From Chalara sp. BL73 (taxonomy: Eukaryota > Ascomycota > Leotiomycetes > Helotiales), in NCBI GenBank assembly GCA_918026815.1, contig CAKJVC010000117.1, positions 62,001 to 126,000 on the forward strand: a stretch of DNA of 64,000 nucleotides. The letters run 5' to 3'. The notes under the pieces were generated by a model, which made no database searches, was not told the origin of the DNA, and was given only the letters and a program-made list of their open reading frames with translations. A program made the translations under genes and the position numbers. Position 1 is the stretch's first letter. The number at the start of each line of letters is the position of its first letter. Positions 55,166 to 64,000 of this stretch are shown in pieces.

Positions 55166-57172
55166 TTACATGCTATGTAAAGAGACCGGCCAAAGAAATA
55201 CGACATCCTGTCGAGGACATCGATCAAAAAAGCACAACCCATGAATCCAACGCTTCGTGAACAGCCTAGGTAGCCGTAAACGCCTATATCCTTTTCCCAG
55301 GTCGGAAGAGTTTACCTTTATTGAGACATGTTTGTCAATGTCGTTAGAGTCGAACATTTCCGGGCTTTCTCTCTGGGGGTATAACGCCGTGAACACATAA
55401 GTCGAATCCTCCGGGACCCGTTCACAATTTTCTCCCTTTGCACCGTCATATTTGACGTTTTCAATGATGAAGATGGCACAACCTGGTTGCCGACCGTGAA
55501 TCAGGTGTGCAGTGCATAACGTCTTTTTTTGGTTGATAGCTATTGCAACACTGCTCGCCATACGAACTTGCTACTTCTGCGAGAACGTTTCAGGTTGGCC
55601 AGCACTGCGGCCCTTGTTAATGAATTCATCAAGACGTTCGGATAGAAACCAGTAGCCGCGATCAGACAGCTTATTGGCGAGCTGTCTCAGTAGCCAAAGC
55701 GCATTTCGTCCTAGGCCATTATTGGATCCTGCTCCATATTAACGCCTGGGACCACGAGGGAATGATTTCGTTGGGATCAAACTATCGAGCTGCCACAGGT
55801 GGCCCTTCGTTTGGACTTTCTTTTCTGTCAGCTTTACATCGACGAATCGACAACTTTTGTTGAAAGTAAGGCCTCGCCTTGGAGAAGGCGATTGCAGCCT
55901 ATCGAAAGATTGCATCTTCAGAAACTCAGCGACTGTTGATGCTCGCGCTGCTGCGACATCGAGGCCGTTATTGGGGTGATTTGACAGAATCTCTCTGTTC
56001 AGAAGACAGAGCGTGAGCATCGATAAGCTCAGACTGTGGCCCTTAGCTCGAAGCTCGGTGCTATTCAACCGGACAGTGTACTGGCAGCAGTTGGCAGCGA
56101 TGGGCAAGCGGTCCCAGTTCGTCGTAAGCTCACGAGCCGTGAGATCCGTAATAATCGTTGGCGATATTGAAATTGGAGACGAGTTATCACCGCCCGCGTC
56201 GCGGGACTGAAGCAGGATGGTGTACTTCCCCGCTCTTGCTAGGATATTGCTCAAGATAGCTGGAGGCGGCTGGTGGCTCTGGTAGGCTAGGCAGAGTTTC
56301 GTCGCTTTTTCATAGAAGTCCATTGAATTGACGCAAAGTTCCCTATCTAAATATTCCAGAAGCTCGTACGGCTTATGATTGTTTAGTGCTGGAGAATGGG
56401 GTATGAGAAGCTTCATTTTCGTTCCGGCCCGATAGTTCTCCTGAAATGTCCAGCTTTTCGTGAACTATAAGTCTGACGTGATTTCGTTTAAAAGTTCGAC
56501 AGCTTTAAGGGCTCGGTGTAGCGATGTTCTCTGCGAGAGCCAAAATCCGCATTGATCCTGGTGCACGAGCTGTCCGGTAAGGATCTCGATAAAAAGTTGA
56601 AGCTCGATTGACGACCTAATGGGTCGAGCAAGTAGGGTTGCCGGGTATTTGCTCAGACTATACACCCGATCCATTGCTTGCATGCCTGTTTCCTTCGCTT
56701 TCCTCTCTCTTTGCTCGATGCAATGCTGGTCAATCCAGAGATACGGAGCAGAAACATAGTCCATGTATCTTTTTATACGACTGAAAACGCTGTTTCTCAC
56801 TGGTGATGGCTTTAATCGACCTGCGTTTCTCCGTTGAACCAGGTATCTTCCCGTACGAAGATCGTTCTTTTGTGGAGATGGGTGCTAGGTGTAAGAGAGG
56901 GCGACATATCGTGACTCTTTAAAGGCGTTGATTGTCCGCCGCAGGACTGGTATCCCCATATTCTCGGCCCAGTATTTCCCACGAACTCGTTTGCGCGAGT
57001 CCGGAAAAAATAGGCACTCTAGGTTTTCAATGAACTTAAGAGACTTCTGCTGTGGTATCTGACTTGATTGCATGTCCACTAGCTGCATCGTGATCTTATC
57101 GTTTAGGTGCCTCTCACTGATGCTGAGAAGCGAGCAATGCATCTCATCAAAGTCTCCACGACTGGCTGACAT
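55166..57172 (-). pseudogene. HET-domain protein, single exon of 668 codons with four in-frame stops
   Basis: A single reading frame spans 57172-55166. It starts with MSASRGDFDEM, has ESRYVALSYT (HET motif 1), a TAG, then YLWIDQHCIEQ and GMQAMDRVYSLSKY (HET motif 2), a TAG directly before FTKSWTFQENYRAG (motif 3), and a C-terminal region typical of this HET subfamily (DRLPIAANCCQYTVRL, SLSLSMLTLCLLN, CRFVDVKLTEK, KRWIHGLCFFDRCPR). TAA at 55743-55741 and a TAG near 55573 are the other stops. At least two of the four replace Trp (TGG to TAG). No frameshift at all, so decay is pure point mutation of RIP type. HET proteins trigger cell death after non-self fusion. Confidence 0.85.
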
Positions 57173-57726
57173 GTCTAAGGACGAAAGATGTGCTTACAGT
57201 TAAATGAAAGCGCAGATTGTTGCTCAGAATTTGGCTATGATAGCAGTCTAGGGTCAGACTGCTCTTAACACGCGAATCTTTCGTTACCGTTGAAAAAAAG
57301 GCTCCCTATGAGGGGGCGTAAATATGCAACATTTCTTTAGCGCAACTAGTGGAATCACGCGACGTTAGGCAGCAGCTAGGCACCTTGCCTTTCTCTGGGT
57401 GCGGATACGGATACGTCTGGGCGGGTTCCAATACGTTGAAACTCCAGTGTCAGGGCGCCAAGTACACCTACACCATGGTGTAGGTTTAGGGAGTTGCTAC
57501 ACCTAAGGCTACACTTACACCATGATGTGGGCGCGGATACAGATACGCCCCGGCTGGGGGACTACATTGACCCCTGGGGGTCAGTTTAGAATTATGACTA
57601 AGCGCGTTTTGCCCCCCCACCAGAACGCGACACTGCCTGTAAAGACCCCGTAAGGAACCCGTAAAGCGCGACTGCAACCTGTAAGCCAATTGATTCTTTT
57701 TCAGACCTCGATTTACGCCGTGTATC
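57173..57726. other. Intergenic with palindrome and GGATACG repeats
   Basis: ACCTACACCATGGTGTAGGT (57466-57485) is a perfect 20-bp palindrome; a related half-site (TTACACCATGATGTGG) follows at 57514-57529. GTGCGGATACGGATACG (57400-57416) recurs as GCGCGGATACAGATACG (57531-57547). May be the subterminal region of the MULE that follows. Confidence 0.5.
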
Positions 57727-58666
57727 ATGGATATCGAATCGCCAACGCCTGTATTTTCTCCAATGCGAGTGTTGGTATCACCTACACCCTCATTGCCCTT
57801 AGTTACTGAGCCCCTGATGCCACCACCGCCAGCAGCCGTATATAGCTCTCAAGATGAGTTGTATCAGTCGATTCAGGCTTGGGCAGCACAGCATAACTAT
57901 GCTTTTCGAGTTGGTCGGTCCAAACTCATTGGAACTAGTTTACGGAAAAAATCAACTATAATTGTGATCGTTGTGGACAACCTCCGGCTGGAAACAACTC
58001 TGATGAACATCATGAAGTTCGTAAACGACAAACAAAAAGCCGTAAAACGGGCTGCCAATTCTCTATCAATGCTATTGAGTTAAATGATTCACATTGGGAG
58101 GTTCGTGTTCGAGATCAAGCGCAATATAACACGCACAATCACCTACTAAGCTATGCAGCATCATTACACCCGGTACACCGTAAGCTTGCTCAAGAAGATA
58201 TGAATAAAGCAAAACAGCTTTACTCTGCTAGTATGTACTTTTACGGACTATTTACAGGTTATTCTAATAATACCAGGAATCAAGCCACGGGACACGATTA
58301 CTTTTTACAGCAAAATACATCGGCTTCATTTCAAGCTAAAGACGTATATAATTTATATAGTTCTTTTAAACGCGAGCGATTACATGGGCTATCAGCAAAT
58401 GACGCACTAATACAACACTTTACGGATAAAAATATCCATTTTCAAATACAGGTTACAGGCCAAATCGGACTGAATATCTGTTTATTGCATATCAAGAGTT
58501 TATTTCGCTTGCACACGAGAATCAATATACGGTTCTAATTGATAACACATACAAAACAAACAAATTTAATATGCCACTTCTTCATATAGTTGGTAAGTAG
58601 ACTTACGGGCTATTTCTAAAGCTGTACTATTAAGCTGTAAATTAGGTATTTAACTTTGAATATTAG

Positions 58667-58855
58667 TGTCGGATCACTCTACCCGTGGCAACACCACGTC
58701 TTTCGCGCGGATTGCTTGGGTTGAATGTGATCTGATTGTTGAAGGTTGAATGGAGGAATGAGGTTATGCCCCTTCCTGAGTCATGTGACTCCGTCACATG
58801 ACCTATCCCCATTCAGTAGCTAATCTGATCTACGTACAAACAATTAGGAATAACA
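58667..58855 (+). mobile_element. Probable solo LTR, family 2
   Basis: 189 bp of different composition inside the MULE coding region, starting TGTCGGATCAC and ending GGAATAACA (TG/CA ends). The MULE reading stops at HIVG (about 58590) and resumes at FGKTFSIAF just after 58855. No clear target duplication; the ~75 bp before it (GTAAGT... from 58592) are unexplained and could be an intron start or further insertion. Confidence 0.55.
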
Positions 58856-60504
58856 AATTTTGGCAAAACGTTTTCGATTGCGTTTTGTTTCCTTCCTGGC
58901 GAATCTACAGTTAATTATATCTGGGCGCTTCAACAGTTTCAACAGCTTGAATAGGCCCGGAGTAATACTTATGGACGGAGATGATGCTTTAAAAATGCTT
59001 CTGAAACCGTATTTACGGGTGTTCCTACTATGCTTTGTATATGGCATGTAAACCAATGTGTACTGGCTTACTGTAAAGGTATTCTAGAAAACGATTGGCT
59101 TGCATTTAATGCTCTATAGCAAAGCGTCATTTATGCTTAAACAGTCGATCAATTTGAAAAGCGTTAGTTACAGCTGCAAACTAAATACTCTACTCCAAAG
59201 TACCAAAAGTGTATAGATTATCTTTGCAAAGAATAGCTAAAAGAAGGCCAAAAGAGCGCTTAGTTACGGCCTGGACAAGCTCTTACACGCACTTTGGAAC
59301 TCAAACCACATCCCGGTAAGTATTTACGGACCAGGAAATGCTATTTACAGTTTTAAGCTAACTTAATTCAACCTGTAGAAGCGAAAGTGCTCATGCATAT
59401 ATTAAGCAATACTTTGGAGGCAAAAACCAAAAGAGACTTATATTCAACATGGTTATATATTGAAAATGCTATTACGAACCAAATTACTTCAATTCGGGCC
59501 TTTACAGCTAGTGAACGGGATTTTACACTTCTAAATCTGGACCGTAAGCTTTACCGTGGCGTATTTAGAGTTGTTACTTAGTACGCACTTCGGCTTGTTC
59601 AGCGTTATATTAAAGCTGTATCCTATCTTTTAAAACCATGTACAAAAGCTTTTACGCGTAGCATAGAATTGCTTTGTGCTTATATTTGTAACAGCAAAAA
59701 GCTACTACTAGTCTCGTTCCAGAAAACTTTCATGTACACTGGTATTAGGACCGCGAAAATGGTTTACGGCCGCTTTTTGATCCTGTACAAGTCAGAAAGC
59801 CTAGTGCTGTCGCCCGTAAAAATAGCAGAACTGGGCGTATTTTATCTGTAGAGAAAGTGCAATTGCCAAAACGGGCTCCAGTTTGTTCTGCTTGCCATAA
59901 TAAAGGTCATACTCGTCAAAGTCGCAACTGTCCACTTAAGCTTCAAGCTTCAATTGTTACACAAAGCCAAATACTTCAAAATATTGAAGCTTTACATTCT
60001 CAAGCTGTGCTACGAAATACGGCTCCAGTTTCAGTGCCTCTACTAGTTACAGATTCTCAAATATCCGTGGAAATACCTAGTAGCTCAATACCGACTTCCC
60101 AGATTCCGGAAAATATACACAGCTCGCAAGAAAATTTTACGGGCAGTATAATCAAGAAATCGAGCTAGCACTATCCGAACCAGAACCGGAACCGGAATCA
60201 GAACCAGAACTTCTGTCTATAGTTGTACAATTACCAAAAGAACTAGCACCAGACCGCCCGGAAGTTTTAATACAAAGTTATAGGGCTGAAAAGGAGCATG
60301 GCTAAAAGCCCACCCAAGTGTACGGCCTGCAAACTACCGTAAAGCTCGGAAATGGAAAACTTTACGGCCTAAAATTTTACAGGAACAGCTATGGCTTATG
60401 CCAAAAGAGCGCCGGAATCTTCAGGGCAATATTATAGCCAACAAAGCTAATTGGACACTTGAAGAGATTACGATATGGCTAGATAATAAAGAAAGACTTG
60501 AAAA

Positions 60505-60792
60505 TGTCACGGCCCTGGCCCTATCTCGAGCTTGGCGCCAAGCACTGCAGAGCTCGGTAGAGCTTGGCCCCTGTTACCACAGGGCTCGGCACTCCAGAGC
60601 TTGGCAACCGACACTACAGGGCTCGCTTACACTGGCCCCTGGCCAGCATCCTGTATATAAAGCACTGCTCTCCTTCCCTTCTTCTGCCTGTAGTTTGTTC
60701 TCTTAGTTATAACAATTGATAGTTGTTCACACCTCTGAGTCCTTCTATCTAGATCCACGGATCGAGATCCCTGTTCGGCTTGAGTTGTTACA
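60505..60792 (+). mobile_element. Solo LTR, family 1 (5-bp TSD GAAAA)
   Basis: 288 bp, TGTCACGGCC...GAGTTGTTACA, with TATATAAAG at 60654. Exact target duplication GAAAA at 60500-60504 and 60793-60797. Same family as 3619-3875. Inserted in the last part of the second MULE gene; removing it and one TSD copy restores the reading across the site. Confidence 0.9.
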
Positions 60793-62139
60793 GAAAACAA
60801 AGCCGAAAAACAAGTAGAATCGGACTTCGAAGTAAACGGGCGTATAAATGGCAACTGGCTTAGGTTTATATTGCTATTGCTTGAATATGGCCAAGATAAT
60901 TGCATTGGAATAATTCTAGTGGAAGTGAAAAGTAACTGCATGTCATCTTTCGGGAAAGTATAGTGGCTCAAGAAAAAGCACTGATTATATTTATACTAAT
61001 CAAATCCTGCATATTATTAAAAGCGAAGGAGCTCGTCACATTCTTTCGGGTCGATTCGACGAGGAATGCTGACTTGAACTCGTATCGGTCAAGCGGACCT
61101 TTATGATGTATAGAGGAGCTTCGCCCATAAGAGGTACAGTGACAATTAGAGGCTGAGAGGATGAGCAAAAGTTGGGACCATGACATGGATTTCCTGATAG
61201 TGGCATCATGGTTTAGCCTACTTGGTGAGGTGACAACCACCACTGCACAGCTTAAGAATAAATAATCACGTGATTAGCTACTCAGGCAGACGACATAAAG
61301 GATAATGAAGGAGGGCGAGGCCCACGAAGTCGGATTTCTTAGCCTGCACGAGGTGTGGGCTACGAACCTGGAGTCTCTGTTACTCCAGAGCCAATGAGAG
61401 ACGCAATGACGACCAGAGGAAACGAGTCCACGGCGTTGGGGCCTGCCTCCACCGCAATTCTGACGGCCTCGGGGCCCTTTGGCACACAGGAACGATTTAA
61501 AAACTACCCGACGATAACGGTTGCAACCTCTCATGCCGTCACCCTAGGAGAGTTCACAGAGCCTCTCAGAGGCACGAATCGAAGTCGAGCAGGACACCTG
61601 TGGGGTAGAATTGATTTGTGGGATTAGGGCTAAGGTGTATTGTCATCGGCTGCTGGCTCCCTACCTTGAATTGGAGGATACTTTGGTTAGTGGATGGACA
61701 GATTATACGCTGCAGGCTTGAGTGTATAAAGGAACTATCTGCAAGACATGGTCGGCCTAGAGAACGAGAGGATACTAGGTATCAGGAAGCAAGAAATCAC
61801 ACCAACTTGTGGACTGAGGCATACTATGGCAACGATGGCTAGGAAGAAGGTTGGTATCGGCTGCTGACGCTTACTATCCGATACTTTAGCCAACAGACAC
61901 CAAGAGGCAGTGGATATACAGGACATGTAAAAGAGAGTTATTCATAGAGCTTTAAATCCCACCCGACGCCTTCGCCTTTTCCTTCTATACCCGAATAGTT
62001 CGGTCTGAGAATTGGTCAAAAATCCACATCTAAAACGTGTTTTCCCTTTCGTATGCTGCTAAGCGCTGCTCATCTAGCTTTGACCACCAGCTAACTCTGT
62101 ATATGCTTTCGTTAAGTTTGTAGCATTTAGTAGGCGACC

Positions 62140-62540
62140 CGGCCACCAGAGCGCGGGAAACCATGAGCATTCGGCATCGCAACACCCCCAAGGAGGCGTC
62201 CGCAATCTTTCATCAATAAAGGGTTGGCTGGTCTAGCAGCACTTTATTCTCCCGAACAACTCTCCGATTGACTTCCGCCTTATTTAACAGCTCCGCGTCG
62301 TACATTTTTTTTGCCTTCGAAATTTCTTTTCCACGACAATTACCTGTCTTTTAGCATGCTGAAGTTAAGCTTTTAATGCCAATTCTTCTGAACGAGTACC
62401 AATAACCTTGTAACTTCCCTTGTCGTCACTTTCATCTTCGACAGCGTGCCTTGCATCTTCGAGCTGGTGGTGAAGGTCAGCCAATTCTGGGTTATCATCT
62501 TGATACGCTTAGCTTCGCACACAAATACCGGAAAGGGCAT
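62140..62540 (-). pseudogene. Unidentified coiled-coil coding remnant (copy B)
   Basis: Same sequence as 51390-51790; the 2-bp length change near 62309 alters the frame between the two coding blocks. Confidence 0.35.
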
Positions 62541-63205
62541 ACTTTGAGGGCAGGCTGCCTTAGGTAATAGGAAAGGATTAGCCTGCTAAAAATTAGACAT
62601 TTCTCGCCAAACAAGCGGCGAGTAATAAACGACATATCTTAGAAGTATAGACGCAACTAGCTCTAGTGGACTTCTCGAATTAAGTTCTAAGTGGAGAAAG
62701 AACAAAGATGGACTTTGACGCGAATTTTAAACATACTTTGCAAAGTGAAATAGCAGCACGCTTTATAGTTTTGGCAGAACTCCTTAGGCGAGATACTGTA
62801 GAGCAAGAATAGAAAGCATGATTAGATTAACCTTACACTAGGTGAGAACGGAATTCTTTGAGTAGCACAGTACGGGGAAAGGGTCAGTGGAGCCGACCTT
62901 AAGCAACGGCATTGAAGTTAGATCTCAGTATGGAACTAAACACATTCGGCAATGGACGATTTGCCTACCTATCGATAGAGGAAGTATTTGAATATAATGA
63001 ACAAAAACCACCCCATTTTTGACTTCATTTAACATAACTTGAAAAATATACTTACCGTTGAACAAAATATAGGCCATTTTCACTGTTCATTTAATTTTTT
63101 TCAGTGGAAGATCGGCCTAGTAGCATCCCGATCACGTGTAGCAGTAAAAGGTGGGTAAAGGAGGTTCCAACCTGATCGTGTTACGTCTCGTGCTCCCAAG
63201 CACAC

Positions 63206-64000
63206 GTGACCTCTATTAGCCGAGCTCTCAGAGCGCTTTGTGTATATATAGCTTGCGAGGGCCTTCTTGCTGCTATGGCATTGAAACGTTTACGACTAGT
63301 TTCTCTTTCAACTGCAAGGCAGCTGTTTGGAGCGACAGTAGCGCTAGTAGCGGACTATGCTTCAAATGTGTGGATGCATGCTTGCGGATGCAGAGGCATG
63401 GCTTTAATAAACAGAATACAAAGACTTGGAGCAAAAGCTGTTATAAGAGCATTTCGAACAGTAGCGACGGCAGTTGCAGAAGCCGAAGCTAGCATACGTA
63501 TAGCGAGTGAGCGGTGGGCGGCGAAAGCTACGAAGTTTTGGGTCAACATCTGCACGCTACCTGAATCGAACCTGATATTAAAGCTAAACGTTAAAGAACG
63601 CGGGAGATTCATGTCACCATTGCAGAAAATAGCTCGCGCGCATCAAAACACGCCAACAGACAGGGTGGAAGTTATTCGGCCGTATATAATAGCACCGTGG
63701 GAAAATCGACTTACTACTACACTGGATTTCAGTACAGAAGAAGCGGTGCACGTTACTACTTACGGGGTTCGAATTGCGACAAGCTCGTCCGCAAAGAAAG
63801 GAATGGTTGGGATAGGCGGAGCTATTCACGACACGCTCGGCATTAGAGGACCGAGCTTATTCTCGGTCACATTAGGAGTAAAAACAGAACAGAATCCGTA
63901 CACGGCTGAACTTGCAGCGATAGCGATGGCAATGAAACAGTTACCACCGGACTTAATAGGAAGGCAAATCGCGATTATCTCAAGCAATCAAGGGGCTCTG
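63206..64000 (+). pseudogene. Tad-type LINE 3' part (copy B, cut by window end)
   Basis: Identical at protein level to 52456-53250 as far as it is present: RT thumb and the first part of the RNase H domain. Continues beyond the window. Confidence 0.85.

Larger units (their letters stand above)
57727..60840 (+). pseudogene. Second MULE transposase, decayed and interrupted by two LTRs
   Basis: ATG at 57727. Proline-rich start, then YSSQDELYQSIQAWAAQHNY (FAR1-like DNA-binding domain), CDRCGQPPAGNNSDEHHEV, HNHLLSYAA. After frame changes: YTVLIDNTYKTNKFNMPLLH with the first catalytic Asp; GKTFSIAFCFLPGE; then VPTMLCIWHVNQCVLAYCKG (CxxH block); THFGTQTTSR with E in the next motif replaced or shifted; a CCHC-like knuckle CSACHNKGHTRQSRNC (59888-59935); an EPEPEPE repeat; and NWTLEEITIWLDNKERLEN. 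Unlike the 47-kb MULE it has many stops and frameshifts. Solo LTRs sit at 58667-58855 and 60505-60792, and reading resumes after the second. The right end meets repeat B at 60841. Confidence 0.8.
60841..64000 (+). repeat. Large direct repeat, copy B (runs off the window)
   Basis: Copy of 50088-53250 with very few differences: a C/T at about 62109 (51366 in A), a 2-bp shorter T-run near 62309, a small cluster near 62595, a 1-bp shorter T-run near 63098. Starts immediately after the second MULE remnant. Right end not in the window. Confidence 0.95.

Overview
The window looks like accessory, probably subtelomeric or otherwise dispensable, DNA of a filamentous ascomycete (Pezizomycotina). The evidence is the gene families seen (HET-domain proteins, patatin- and serine-esterase-type NLR N-termini, a fungal HNH protein, TLH-like RecQ helicase, Zn(II)2Cys6 factor), short GT-AG introns, and fungal transposon families. 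Many genes carry in-frame TAG/TGA/TAA codons where the family has Trp or Gln, plus extreme TpA-rich decay, which is the signature of repeat-induced point mutation (RIP). I see no rRNA, tRNA, CRISPR array or telomere repeat array.

Layout. 1-1.6 kb: AT-rich DNA, pentanucleotide repeats and a possible solo LTR. 2.5-9.8 kb: one small hypothetical ORF, a dead Tc1-type transposase next to a solo LTR, a membrane-protein remnant, an unknown 264-codon open frame, and truncated HET, NLR (serine esterase) and HNH genes. 10-19 kb: a 96-bp inverted repeat, two copies of a retroposed sequence (one with an AAT tail and 15-bp target duplication), a broken patatin gene, a broken five-zinc-knuckle gene, a Copia gag fragment and a broken RecQ/TLH-type helicase. 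19.06-29.65 kb: a complete but RIP-destroyed Ty3/gypsy element with 310-bp LTRs. 29.7-30.6 kb: N-terminal part of another TLH-type gene. 31.64-37.87 kb: a hAT transposon with exact 8-bp target duplication. 40.3-42.7 kb: a RIP-destroyed Zn2Cys6 factor. 43.4-44.3 kb: a second dead Tc1/mariner. 45.6-46.5 kb: a three-exon gene for a secreted cysteine-rich protein with a single internal stop. 47.27-49.85 kb: an intact Mutator-like transposon. 50.1-54 kb and 60.8 kb to the window end: two nearly identical copies of a repeat carrying the 3' part of a Tad-like LINE. 55.2-57.2 kb: a one-exon HET gene with four stops. 57.7-60.8 kb: a decayed second MULE hit by two solo LTRs.

The region reads as a graveyard of self/non-self recognition genes repeatedly invaded by transposons. 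Two layers of age are visible: old, RIP-saturated elements (gypsy, hAT, Zn2Cys6 gene) and young, un-mutated ones (the intact MULE, the 50/61-kb duplication). The most unusual observation is inside the hAT element. A dimer of the 9-mer TATACTAAT, or its reverse complement, recurs about 15 times. Several copies lie in GT...AG segments of 40-50 nt, and removing those segments joins the transposase reading frames. This suggests a family of near-identical tiny introns (introner-like) within one transposon. All identifications are from reading the sequence; no database search was run.
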